Below, piece after piece: positions 16,495 through 24,909 of a DNA stretch of 64,000 nucleotides (position 1 is its first letter; the number at the start of each line of letters is the position of its first letter). The notes under the pieces are model-generated. The model searched no databases and had not been told where the DNA came from. It saw only the letters and a program-made list of their open reading frames with translations. Made by a program: the position numbers and the translations under genes. Origin of the DNA: an uncultured Gammaproteobacteria bacterium (GTDB lineage Bacteria > Pseudomonadota > Gammaproteobacteria > Eutrophobiales > Eutrophobiaceae); the NCBI GenBank assembly GCA_958295485.1, contig OY282354.1, positions 1,736,001 to 1,800,000 on the forward strand. Direction: 5' to 3'.

Positions 16495-17553
16495 TTACCC
16501 AGCCCGGCAAATAAATATTTCATTAACCTTGCTGCTTATTTCATCATACTGACTGAGGATGGACTTTGCCGCGCTGAGTTGGCCGCGGGCCCTGGTTTCG
16601 CTGTGCTCACTATGACTCTTGAACTTGCTTGCATTCCAGGAAAAAAAATCTTCATTCAAGGCATCTGCACAGAAACGAGCGGCTAACTCGACGTATATCG
16701 TCAATGTCGCCGGCAGGAAACCGCGCTCTTCCCGCTCCGTCAGAAACTCTCCGGCATAATTGACATACCCTTCAAGCGCAGCGCAACAGTGCCTTGCCGA
16801 AAAGTATCCTTCAGGCGAATCTTCACCCATTGGATTACACCAGGAACGCAGGGCGTCACCAACTTCCAGATAAATCGGCATTTTACTCAAGGTATCGAAA
16901 TCGACCATGCATTCGACTTTCCGGTTATCACTTGCGAAGACGAAATTCGATATTTTCGGGTCGCCGTGCACTATCCGTTTTGGAACTACGGGTAATTCAG
17001 GTAGTTGTTCTGAGAGAGCCAGGATATTTTCCCCCAGGGGTTTAATGATTTCATATCTTTCGTGGTTTCTTTTATTCTCCAGGGCGTTCTCCAGACGTTG
17101 CATGTGTCGGGTGGTATCGTGTACACCGGGCCGGGACGTCTGAAACTCGTAATCCAGCTGATTCAGCGCCATGTGCATACGCCCCAACATAACCCCTGCA
17201 GCTTCCGCCAGGCGCGGCTTGTCCAGACGATGATGGGTATTGCCATCGATATAATTGAACATGCGCCAAGTTTGATTGTTTTCCCTGTGAAATACCGCCC
17301 CGTTTTTGGTTAACAACAGCTTGGGCGTCAACAGGCCTGATTTCTCTAAATGGCGGGTTACAACGTCAATGTCATGATTGACCTCAGGAGAAAACATCCT
17401 GTTTACAGCCTGTAATATATAATCCACCCCATTATCGGCCCTGACATGCCAGGTCATATTTATCAGACCGGAATTTACCGGTTGAATGTCAATGGCCTTG
17501 ATGTCGTAAGACAATAATACGAGCTGTACCTGCTCAGGTGATTGACAAGTCAC
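16495..17553 (-). CDS. Aminoglycoside phosphotransferase-family kinase
   Basis: A 352-residue APH/choline-kinase fold protein. The N-lobe contains VNSGLINMTWHV. The catalytic loop is IVHGDPKISNFVF near residue 193 (Brenner-type HGD with the downstream Asn), and the metal-binding VDFDTL is near residue 216. Members phosphorylate small molecules (homoserine, choline, methylthioribose, N-acetylhexosamines, antibiotics). The family member most like this in architecture is the generic phosphotransferase often annotated near envelope genes. There is no neighbouring pathway to fix the substrate, and antibiotic resistance should not be assumed. Confidence 0.8.
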   Translation of the reverse strand: MTCQSPEQVQLVLLSYDIKAIDIQPVNSGLINMTWHVRADNGVDYILQAVNRMFSPEVNHDIDVVTRHLEKSGLLTPKLLLTKNGAVFHRENNQTWRMFNYIDGNTHHRLDKPRLAEAAGVMLGRMHMALNQLDYEFQTSRPGVHDTTRHMQRLENALENKRNHERYEIIKPLGENILALSEQLPELPVVPKRIVHGDPKISNFVFASDNRKVECMVDFDTLSKMPIYLEVGDALRSWCNPMGEDSPEGYFSARHCCAALEGYVNYAGEFLTEREERGFLPATLTIYVELAARFCADALNEDFFSWNASKFKSHSEHSETRARGQLSAAKSILSQYDEISSKVNEIFICRAG

Positions 17554-17815
17554 GGGGGAAAGAATCTCACGGGCTATGGAATCCGGGGATTCAGCGCAAC
17601 GGTTTGACCCGAGATAATATCTCTGTTAGATTTTACAAACATTTGATATTGATCTACCATTATGTTGCTGTATGCTACCAATTTATATCAGGCAAGAATA
17701 ATAAAAACAGCAGAGAGTTATCGAAAAGCCAGACGTATCAGAGTATATCGCGCAGTCCGGATACAGGAATTTGTGAAATTTATCATATAAAAATCAGTGG
17801 GGGGGTTATGTCCTT
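17554..17815. promoter_or_regulatory. Upstream region of the TonB2-type operon
   Basis: About 260 AT-rich bases separate the divergent kinase gene from the DUF3450 gene and must hold the operon promoter. Segments such as gataatatctctgttagatt resemble AT-rich iron-regulator sites only loosely; I do not call a Fur box. A run of seven G residues at about 17799-17805, followed by ttatg, sits upstream of the first start codon. Confidence 0.4.
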
Positions 17816-18595
17816 ATGGAGACTTTCAAGATATTAATAACGTGCAAGCAGTTATTAATGTTAGGTGTTGTAGCAGGCTTCAGTTCGGTTACATTCAGCG
17901 CTGACAAGGTCGATGATATTGTAGATGCAGGCGTTGCTCGTAATAAAGACTCGGCAACATCACAAAAAAGCATTGACAAGACGGCGTCTGAAGCGGAGAA
18001 ACTCACTTCGAGATACAGACGCGAACTGAAAGTCATAGACGGACTCAAAATCTATAATACCCTGTTGGAGAAACAGGTTAATGATCAAAATCGGGAAAAA
18101 ACCAGGATAAAAGAATCCATTGATGAAGTAGCGGTAGTGGAACGCCAGATTTTCCCCTTGATGCTGAGAATGGCGGAAGCCTTGGGGCAGTTCGTCGAGC
18201 TTGACCGGCCCTTTCACATGGAAGAGCGAAGAAAAAGGGTGGCGGACTTGAAAAAATTCATCGGTGACGCGGGGATTTCAGCTGCGGAAAAACTGCGTCT
18301 TGTACTTGAGGCATACCGAATCGAAACGAGTTACGGCAGCGACCTGGATACCTACAGCGAGGTTCTCAATATCAATGGCCAGGACCGACCTGTGAATGTT
18401 CTTCGCTTTGGCCGTCTCGTCCTGGTCTATCAGACTGACGATGGCAAAGAGAATGGAGTCTGGGACCATGAAGCGCGGGAATGGGTGCATCTGGATTCCG
18501 CTGAATATCGTAACTATATCAGGAAGGGACTAAAAATCGCCAAGAAACAGCTTCCTCCCGATATATTCATACTGCCGGTGAGCGTAGCGGAGTAA
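17816..18595 (+). CDS. DUF3450 periplasmic coiled-coil protein, TonB2 operon
   Basis: A 259-residue secreted protein. A signal-like hydrophobic segment (about 12-28, LLMLGVVAGFSSVTFSA) is followed by a coiled-coil stretch (about 45-110). The C-terminal part contains ERQIFPLMLRMAEALGQFVELDRPF and AYRIETSYGSDLDTY, characteristic of DUF3450. This family is encoded at the head of TonB2-type energy transduction operons. It probably works in the periplasm with TtpC and ExbB/ExbD (inference from context). Its TAA overlaps the ATG of ttpC by one base (taATG), so the two are translationally coupled. Confidence 0.85.
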   Translation: METFKILITCKQLLMLGVVAGFSSVTFSADKVDDIVDAGVARNKDSATSQKSIDKTASEAEKLTSRYRRELKVIDGLKIYNTLLEKQVNDQNREKTRIKESIDEVAVVERQIFPLMLRMAEALGQFVELDRPFHMEERRKRVADLKKFIGDAGISAAEKLRLVLEAYRIETSYGSDLDTYSEVLNINGQDRPVNVLRFGRLVLVYQTDDGKENGVWDHEAREWVHLDSAEYRNYIRKGLKIAKKQLPPDIFILPVSVAE

Positions 18596-19992
18596 TGGAT
18601 ATGAAAATTTATAAATACACAATTATTATCGGCATTATCAGCCTGCTTTCAGGTTCTCTGTCTCCCGTCGCTGCTGTCGAAGAAGCCATGGATCTTGATA
18701 CGCTCCTGCAGCAAGTCCGGCAGGGCAGGATCAGTGAATCCGAGGAAAACAAGGCCAGGGAGTCCGAATTCAAGCAGGAAAAGGCAAACCAGTCCGCGTT
18801 ACTGAACAAGGCCAGGCAGGAAAGGGCCGCATTGGAAGCCACCAGTGAAAGACTGGAAAAAGAGTTTGAAGCCAATCAGGACCAGATTGATGAGTTGAAA
18901 CATGACCTGCAGCAAGCCCTTGGTTCCCTGAAAGAATTGTTTGGGGTATTGCAGACAGCGGCGGGTGATGCCCGTGCGACGTTCGACAGCTCACTGACCA
19001 ACATCGAATATCCCAGCCGCGGTGATTTTGTTACCCGTCTGGCTGAAAAGATGGGTTCCGGGACTGAATTGGCGTCATTGGAGGAGATTGAAGAGCTCTG
19101 GTATGAAATCCAGTTGGAAATGACTGAAACCGGGAAAGTGAAGAAATTTGATGCAAAAGTTGTTCTTCCCGACGGCGCCGAAGAGGAAAGAGAGGTGCTC
19201 CGGGTTGGCGTATTCAACCTGGTCTCCAATGGCAAATACCTGAAATATGATATGGAGACACAGAAAATCTCCGAGTTGTTAAGACAGCCGAAAGATCGTT
19301 TTGTCAAGGGCGCGGAAGAGTTAAGCGTTGCTACAGCCGGTTTTATTCCCTTTGGTCTGGACCCAACCAAGGGCCAGTTGCTTGGTCAACTGGTTGACGT
19401 CCCCAGCTGGTATGAACGGGCTACAACCCAGGGCGGAACAGTAGGCTGGATCATCATCGGCTTGGGTATATTTGGCATTACCACTGCCTTGCTCAGGATC
19501 TTGTATATGATTGGCGTCGGCTTATCAGTATCCGGGCAAGTGCGTAACTCAGGCAACCCGAGCAAAAGCAACCCATTGGGTCGCGTATTGCTCGCCTACC
19601 ACGAAAACAAGGATATTGATCTCGAATCACTGGAATTGAAAATGGGTGAAGCGGTATTGCGCGAGGTGCCTAAACTGAGTCGTTTGAATACCTTGATCAA
19701 GGTCATCTCGGTGGTGGCGCCGTTGCTGGGATTATTAGGCACGGTTATCGGCATGATCGTGACCTTCCAATCGATCACCTTATTCGGTACCGGCGACCCG
19801 AAACTCATGGCCGGTGGTATCTCACAGGCATTGATTACCACGATGCTGGGGTTGTGCGTCGCCATCCCGACGGTGTTCCTGCACAGTATCATGGCAGGCC
19901 AGAGCAGGCGGTTGATTGAAACCCTGGAAGGACAGGCAACGGGCTTTGTCGCGCAGGCGTCCGAGAAACAACATCAAGCGCCAGCTGCCTGA
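18595..19992 (+). CDS. ttpC: TtpC-like MotA/TolQ/ExbB proton channel protein with long periplasmic domain
   Basis: A 465-residue protein. A signal peptide (about 8-27) is followed by a long Glu/Lys-rich coiled coil (about 30-115) and a mixed domain. The ExbB/TolQ-type channel region has helices near 283-305, 375-405 and 415-440, with VVAPLLGLLGTVIGMIVTFQ as the family signature. In Vibrio the equivalent TtpC is an extra, obligatory component of the TonB2 system. It starts on the stop codon of the DUF3450 gene; ATG 18601 is an alternative two codons in. Length and domain order match TtpC rather than plain ExbB. Confidence 0.88.
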   Translation: MDMKIYKYTIIIGIISLLSGSLSPVAAVEEAMDLDTLLQQVRQGRISESEENKARESEFKQEKANQSALLNKARQERAALEATSERLEKEFEANQDQIDELKHDLQQALGSLKELFGVLQTAAGDARATFDSSLTNIEYPSRGDFVTRLAEKMGSGTELASLEEIEELWYEIQLEMTETGKVKKFDAKVVLPDGAEEEREVLRVGVFNLVSNGKYLKYDMETQKISELLRQPKDRFVKGAEELSVATAGFIPFGLDPTKGQLLGQLVDVPSWYERATTQGGTVGWIIIGLGIFGITTALLRILYMIGVGLSVSGQVRNSGNPSKSNPLGRVLLAYHENKDIDLESLELKMGEAVLREVPKLSRLNTLIKVISVVAPLLGLLGTVIGMIVTFQSITLFGTGDPKLMAGGISQALITTMLGLCVAIPTVFLHSIMAGQSRRLIETLEGQATGFVAQASEKQHQAPAA

Positions 19993-20024
19993 ACCGATTA
20001 GCGGGTGAATAGCGGAATCGCGAA

Positions 20025-20606
20025 ATGATTGATCTCATCTATTCATTTTTTCGCAGCATTACTTCCCTTGTCAGGCTGGAACATGGCTTCATCAGCATGT
20101 GGGAGGCCATCCGGGACTTTCTTGAATTGGGTGGGCCGGTGTTATATCTTGTCGCAATCGTGCTTGCCATCATGTGGCTGTTTATTATTGAGCGGTTTCT
20201 TTATTTCGCGCTTCGACAACCACGGTTGGCCAAGGATGCCGTCAGGCGTTGGGATGCGCGCCCGGAAAGAAAATCCTGGCATGCCCACCGGGTCCGCGAG
20301 GCGCTCATCTCCGATGTCAAACTCCGGGCAAACCAATACCTGGAGATCATCAAGGCCTGCGTCGCCCTGTGTCCACTGGTGGGTTTACTTGGAACAGTAA
20401 CCGGCATGATCACGGTTTTTGAAGTCATGGCGTTTTTAGGGACAGGCAATGCACGGGCAATGGCAGCCGGGGTATCACAGGCGACGGTGCCGACCATGTC
20501 TGGTATGGTAGCGGCTTTGTCCGGTTACTTTATCAGTGTCTGGTTGCAGAGCAAGGCGAATTCAGAGGTTGAGGAGTTGAGTGAGCACTTGACCATGGAT
20601 CATTAG
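20025..20606 (+). CDS. exbB: ExbB-like proton channel subunit
   Basis: A 193-residue three-helix protein (helices about 34-55, 110-135 and 150-175) with the MotA/TolQ/ExbB signature CVALCPLVGLLGTVTGMITV. With ExbD it forms the proton-driven motor that energises TonB. It follows ttpC by 32 bases and precedes exbD by 58. A short palindromic fragment (CTGATTAAGTCAG, 20612-20624) sits in the gap before exbD and resembles, on the minus strand, the left end of the structured repeat at 7461. Confidence 0.9.
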   Translation: MIDLIYSFFRSITSLVRLEHGFISMWEAIRDFLELGGPVLYLVAIVLAIMWLFIIERFLYFALRQPRLAKDAVRRWDARPERKSWHAHRVREALISDVKLRANQYLEIIKACVALCPLVGLLGTVTGMITVFEVMAFLGTGNARAMAAGVSQATVPTMSGMVAALSGYFISVWLQSKANSEVEELSEHLTMDH

Positions 20607-20627
20607 AAATCTCTGATTAAGTCAGGG
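20605..20627 (-). repeat. Possible solo end of the structured repeat
   Basis: On the minus strand this reads CCCTGActtaaTCAGAGATTTCT; the left end of the copy at 7461 reads CCCTGAttaagTCAGAGATTTCT. The flanks match perfectly and only the loop differs. No stems follow, so this is at best a fragment of the element lying between exbB and exbD. Confidence 0.35.
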
Positions 20628-20664
20628 TGTCCATTACACAAACACTAACTGGAGAAGGTTGACT

Positions 20665-21066
20665 ATGCGTAGAGTTTCCCATGTAGCCGCTGCTGATGAA
20701 TCGCAAGTTGATTTAACACCGTTGATTGACGTGGTATTCATCATGTTGATTTTCTTTATTGTGACGGCGACGTTCGTTAAGGAGACAGGTATCGACGTGA
20801 ATAAACCGGATGCGCCAACCGCGGAAGTGAAGAAAAAAGCAAACATCCTTATTGCCATTGATTCAAACAATAATATCTGGCTGGATCGCAGGAAAATCGA
20901 TATCCGTTCCGTTATCCCGAATATCAAACGATTGCGCTCAGAGAATCCCCAAGGCTCGGTCGTCATCCAGGCGGATGAAGAGTCCAAGAATAAGATGCTG
21001 GTGGAAGTCATGGATGCAGCGCGCCAGGCGGGTGTCACCAATATTGCCCTTGCAGCCGAAAAATAA
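20665..21066 (+). CDS. exbD: ExbD-like biopolymer transport protein
   Basis: A 133-residue single-pass inner membrane protein. The N-terminal cytoplasmic stretch is followed by VDLTPLIDVVFIMLIFFIV, which holds the essential membrane Asp of ExbD/TolR (LIDVVF). The periplasmic domain contains VVIQADEESKN. ATG 20665 is chosen because ggagaagg lies six bases upstream; a TTG two codons earlier is possible. It partners with the ExbB-like protein just upstream. Confidence 0.93.
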   Translation: MRRVSHVAAADESQVDLTPLIDVVFIMLIFFIVTATFVKETGIDVNKPDAPTAEVKKKANILIAIDSNNNIWLDRRKIDIRSVIPNIKRLRSENPQGSVVIQADEESKNKMLVEVMDAARQAGVTNIALAAEK

Positions 21067-21090
21067 CCAAGGGTTTGCACTGAAAGAAAA

Positions 21091-21720
21091 ATGATTGGTC
21101 GATACTTTATTATTGGTCGATACTTTATTGCAGTCAGTATCTCATTGATCGTAGTCTTTGGCCTGTTCTGGCTGATGCAGTATTTGATTAATATAGCAGA
21201 CCGAAAACTGGATGAAGATGAGGCGGGCCGGCTGCTGGAATTTGTACGGATACAACCGGAAGAGATCGTGAACCGGCGTCAACCACCACCAAAAAAACCC
21301 CCGCCACCGGACCAGCCGCCGCCGGAACCGCCTCCACCTACAATGGATGACGTGACACCGGAAGCGCAGGCTGTTCAGGTATCGGCTGCGGCGGTTAATA
21401 CGAATATCAACCTGGATGCAAGTGGTTTTGGTCTCACGCCAAGTGATGGCGAATACCTGCCCATCGTCAAGGTGCAACCCATATACCCGAGACGGGCGCA
21501 ATCACGGGGCATCGAAGGTTACGTCATAGTTGAATTTACCGTGACTAAATCTGGCACAACCAAGGATATTCGGATTGTCGAAGCTGTGCCACCAGGTGTT
21601 TTTAATAAGGCTTCTCTTGTGGCGGCGGCCAAATTCAAATACAAGCCTCGCATCGTTGACGGTCAGCCTATAGAAGTGCCGGGCGTACAAAACAAGATTA
21701 CCTTTGAACTCGAGGATTAG
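21091..21720 (+). CDS. tonB: TonB2-type energy transducer
   Basis: A 209-residue TonB. An N-terminal membrane anchor (about 13-33) precedes a proline-rich spacer (PPPKKPPPPDQPPPEPPPP, about 64-83). The TonB C-terminal domain has VQPIYPRRAQSRGIEGYVIV and ends in NKITFELED. The short spacer is typical of TonB2 proteins. The first 13 residues contain IGRYFI twice, caused by an exact 18-bp tandem duplication (21094-21111 and 21112-21129). It energises outer membrane receptors, possibly including the receptor encoded at 34.8 kb. Confidence 0.93.
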   Translation: MIGRYFIIGRYFIAVSISLIVVFGLFWLMQYLINIADRKLDEDEAGRLLEFVRIQPEEIVNRRQPPPKKPPPPDQPPPEPPPPTMDDVTPEAQAVQVSAAAVNTNINLDASGFGLTPSDGEYLPIVKVQPIYPRRAQSRGIEGYVIVEFTVTKSGTTKDIRIVEAVPPGVFNKASLVAAAKFKYKPRIVDGQPIEVPGVQNKITFELED

Positions 21721-21737
21721 CGCCGGAGGTTAATATT

Positions 21738-23081
21738 ATGAATACCCGTCACCCAATAGTTCGGCCTCTTTTTCAACGTAGCCTGCTGGTGGCGTTGGCG
21801 CTTTTTATCACGCCTGCCTTAATCATTGTTAATTCCTCCGATGTGTCCGCAGGGACGACTTCAAAAAACAAACCGGGAGAAAAACACAAGACCAAGAAAA
21901 CCCCCTCCATGAGCGAGAAGGTCTATAAAAAGCTGACCGAGGCACAGGAATTAATCGAAGCTAAAGAGCATGAACAAGGCCTGGCGGTGTTACAAGCCCT
22001 GGAGAAACAGGCGAAGCTGACACACTATGAAAAAGCGCAATTGTACAATTACTTTGCCTATACCTATTTTACCCTGGAAAGGTACAAGGACGCTATTCGC
22101 TCCTATGAAAAAGTGCTGGCGCAACCGGAGCTGCCTGAAGCGCTGGAGACGAGTTCCCTTTATACCCTGGCCCAGCTTTATTTTATTATCGAAGATTATG
22201 AAAAGGCCATCTCTGTAATCAATAGATGGTTTGCCGTTACGGAGAAGCCCACCGAGAATGCTTACATGCTGTTGGGCCAGGGCTATTATCAGTTGGAGAA
22301 GTACAAAGAATCCCTCGTCCCTTTGAAGAAGGCCTATTCCATGGTCAAGGAGCGCGGCGATAAACCGAAAGAAAATTTGTTGCTTTTACTCAGGGTGGAC
22401 TATTTCAACCTTGGTGACTACGAGAACATGCTCAAGGTGTTAAAAGAGTTGGTCGTCTTATACCCAAAAACGGAATATTGGTTGACCATGGCCGGCACTT
22501 ACTCGGAATTGAAACGCCTGGATAAACAGATGTCAATCCTGGAAATGCTTTATGAAAAAGGAAAGCTGCAAAGAGGGAACCAGCAGCTTAACCTGGCCAA
22601 CCTGTATATGTTGCACGAAGCGCCCTACAAAGCTGCGGTGCTGCTGGACGAGGGCATGAAGGAAGGTAAAATTGAAGCAAATACCAGGAATTTGAGACTA
22701 TTATCGCAGGCTTGGTTACAGGCGCAAGAGAATGAGCGATCGATCCCGCCACTCAAACGGGCCGCGAAATTATCCAAGGACGGCGACCTGGATATGCGCC
22801 TCGCCCAGGCGTATATCAATCTTTACATGTATAAAGAGGCCATTGATTCTTTGAGAACCGCCCTTGAAAAGGGAGGGTTAAAGCGTAAAGACCAAGCCAA
22901 CATCATGCTTGGTCTGGCCTTGTTTGAAACACAGAAATTTGATGCGTCTCTTGCGGCTTTTCGCGAAGCGAGTAAGGACAAGAGGAGCCAAAAGGCCGCC
23001 GAAACTTGGTTGGCTTACGTTAACAGTGAGAAAAAAAGGAAGCAACAACTGGAAGAAAGTCTGAAAAGCCGCCGCAGTTAG
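21738..23081 (+). CDS. TPR-repeat protein closing the TonB2 operon
   Basis: A 447-residue exported protein. A hydrophobic leader (about 15-33) is followed by a Lys-rich segment and then a row of tetratricopeptide-like repeats, for example YNYFAYTYFTLERYKDAIRS, LYTLAQLYFIIEDYEKAI and AYMLLGQGYYQLEKYKESLV. A TPR protein in this place is standard for TonB2 clusters. It probably scaffolds the periplasmic part of the complex. The ribosome site cggagg lies a few bases before the ATG. The operon likely ends here. Confidence 0.87.
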   Translation: MNTRHPIVRPLFQRSLLVALALFITPALIIVNSSDVSAGTTSKNKPGEKHKTKKTPSMSEKVYKKLTEAQELIEAKEHEQGLAVLQALEKQAKLTHYEKAQLYNYFAYTYFTLERYKDAIRSYEKVLAQPELPEALETSSLYTLAQLYFIIEDYEKAISVINRWFAVTEKPTENAYMLLGQGYYQLEKYKESLVPLKKAYSMVKERGDKPKENLLLLLRVDYFNLGDYENMLKVLKELVVLYPKTEYWLTMAGTYSELKRLDKQMSILEMLYEKGKLQRGNQQLNLANLYMLHEAPYKAAVLLDEGMKEGKIEANTRNLRLLSQAWLQAQENERSIPPLKRAAKLSKDGDLDMRLAQAYINLYMYKEAIDSLRTALEKGGLKRKDQANIMLGLALFETQKFDASLAAFREASKDKRSQKAAETWLAYVNSEKKRKQQLEESLKSRRS

Positions 23082-23166
23082 CAGCTCAAATGATTAAGTC
23101 ATTTGCCTGCCCTTGCCTTCCTCTCTATCAAGGGGGGAGGGGATCACTTTCCCCCGTTTTCCGCCA

Positions 23167-24816
23167 ATGAGCCGTGAGTCCATGGAATATGATGTGCTTA
23201 TTGTCGGTGGTGGCCCGGCAGGATTGGCAACCGCTATTCATTTGAAAAATCTGGCGCAACAGCAAAATCGGGACATCAGTGTTTGCTTGCTGGAAAAAGG
23301 TTCTGAAATCGGCGCTCATATTCTTTCCGGCGCTGTGCTTGAACCGCGCGCGTTAAATGAGTTAATCCCGGACTGGCGGCAGCAGGAGACGCCCTTGAAC
23401 ACACCGGTCAGCAAGGACGTCTTTTACTTTCTGACGGGTGACAGCTCCGCCGTCAAAATCCCTAACCTGTTCGTCCCAAGGAGCATGCATAACCAGGGTA
23501 ATTACATCGTCAGCCTGGGGAACGTCTGCCGCTGGTTGGCGGAGCGGGCGGAAGCGCTGGAAGTTGAAATCTACCCGGGGTTTGCCGCAACTGAAATCCT
23601 GTTTAACGACGCCGGCGGCGTCAAAGGCGTGGCAACGGGAGATATGGGCATCTCGGCCCGGGGCGAACAAAAAGACTCCTATGAACCAGGACTGGAACTA
23701 CATGCCAGGTACACGGTATTGGCCGAAGGCAGCAGGGGGCATTTGGGTAAACAGCTCATTGAAAAATTCGACCTGGATAAAGACAGTGACCCGCAACACT
23801 ATGGTATAGGCATTAAAGAGCTGTGGGAGGTGAACCCCGAAAATTCCCAACCCGGGCTGGTGGCGCATGGTTCAGGTTGGCCCCTGTCCGGTAATACATC
23901 CGGCGGCTTTTTCCTCTACCACATAGGGGAAAATCAGGTAGTGGCAGGATTAATTATCGATTTGAATTATTCAAATCCCTATGTAAGCCCTTTTGATGAA
24001 TTTCAACGTTTTAAGCATCATCCTTTGATTGCCGGGACTTTGACCGGTGGTCGTCGTCTCGCCTACGGCGCCCGGGCCATCACCAAGGGCGGCTTGAATT
24101 CGTTGCCGAAAATGTCCATGCCCGGCGCTTTATTGGTTGGTTGTGATGCGGGAACCCTGAACTTCGCGAAAATCAAAGGTACGCATACCGCCATGAAATC
24201 AGGTATGGTGGCTGCGGAAACCCTGATTTCAGAACTCGAAGATACAGGTAGCGCGGGCAAAGACCTCCATGCATATAATGAAAACTTTCTGGCCTCCTGG
24301 GCCTACGATGACATTTACCGATCACGCAATTTCGGCCCCGCTTTACATAAATTCGGGTCGTACCTGGGTGGGGCGTTCAATTTTATCGACCAGTCTGTTT
24401 TTTTCGGCAAATTGCCATATACCCTGCATGACAGGCAAGCAGACCATCAGCGCCTGAAGCCGGCGGCGGCCTGCAAGGAAATCCAATATCCAAAACCGGA
24501 CGGCATTTTAAGTTTTGATAAGCTATCTTCAGTATTTATTTCAAACACCAATCACGAAGAAGATCAACCCTGTCATTTAACCCTGAAAGACGAAACAATT
24601 CCCATTGATACGAATTTGAAAATATACGCCGCGCCCGAGCAACGCTATTGCCCTGCCGGTGTCTATGAGATCGTTGAAGAGGACGGCAACCCGAAATTAC
24701 AAATCAATGCGCAAAATTGCGTGCATTGTAAAACCTGTGACATCAAGGACCCGACCCAAAACATAGTCTGGGTGGCGCCCGAGGGCGGCGGTGGGCCGAA
24801 CTACCCTGATATGTGA
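23167..24816 (+). CDS. Electron transfer flavoprotein-ubiquinone oxidoreductase
   Basis: A protein of about 549 residues. The N-terminal FAD-binding motif is DVLIVGGGPAGLATAIHL. A membrane-associated middle part follows (GTLNFAKIKGTHTAMKSGM). The C-terminal 4Fe-4S ferredoxin-like domain has cysteines in YCPAGVYE and NCVHCKTCDIKDP. It passes electrons from ETF (fatty acid and amino acid dehydrogenases) to ubiquinone at the inner membrane. The open frame extends upstream to 23113, but that part is a purine-rich intergenic-type sequence, so I start at ATG 23167; ATG 23182 (MEYDVL) is equally possible. No etfA or etfB is adjacent. Confidence 0.92.
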   Translation: MSRESMEYDVLIVGGGPAGLATAIHLKNLAQQQNRDISVCLLEKGSEIGAHILSGAVLEPRALNELIPDWRQQETPLNTPVSKDVFYFLTGDSSAVKIPNLFVPRSMHNQGNYIVSLGNVCRWLAERAEALEVEIYPGFAATEILFNDAGGVKGVATGDMGISARGEQKDSYEPGLELHARYTVLAEGSRGHLGKQLIEKFDLDKDSDPQHYGIGIKELWEVNPENSQPGLVAHGSGWPLSGNTSGGFFLYHIGENQVVAGLIIDLNYSNPYVSPFDEFQRFKHHPLIAGTLTGGRRLAYGARAITKGGLNSLPKMSMPGALLVGCDAGTLNFAKIKGTHTAMKSGMVAAETLISELEDTGSAGKDLHAYNENFLASWAYDDIYRSRNFGPALHKFGSYLGGAFNFIDQSVFFGKLPYTLHDRQADHQRLKPAAACKEIQYPKPDGILSFDKLSSVFISNTNHEEDQPCHLTLKDETIPIDTNLKIYAAPEQRYCPAGVYEIVEEDGNPKLQINAQNCVHCKTCDIKDPTQNIVWVAPEGGGGPNYPDM

Positions 24817-24839
24817 AGCAGCCAGCTTCGGTTTTTGCG

Positions 24840-24882
24840 CCCTGATAATGGACAGGATGTAATTAATCAGGGTCTCCCTGAT
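24840..24882. terminator. Hairpin between convergent genes
   Basis: ATCAGGG-tct-CCCTGAT (24866-24882) is a perfect 7-bp stem with a 3-base loop. CCCTGAT at 24840-24846 can pair alternatively with the same ATCAGGG. It lies between the ends of the convergent ETF-QO and MBL-fold genes, a typical place for a bidirectional terminator, but there is no T-run. Confidence 0.4.
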
Positions 24883-24909
24883 ATACCTGTTCCTTGTCGC
24901 CTGAGCGCT

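Noticed and set aside
17600-17800. Fur box upstream of the TonB2 operon
   Set aside because: AT-rich segments exist but none matches the 19-bp Fur consensus well enough.
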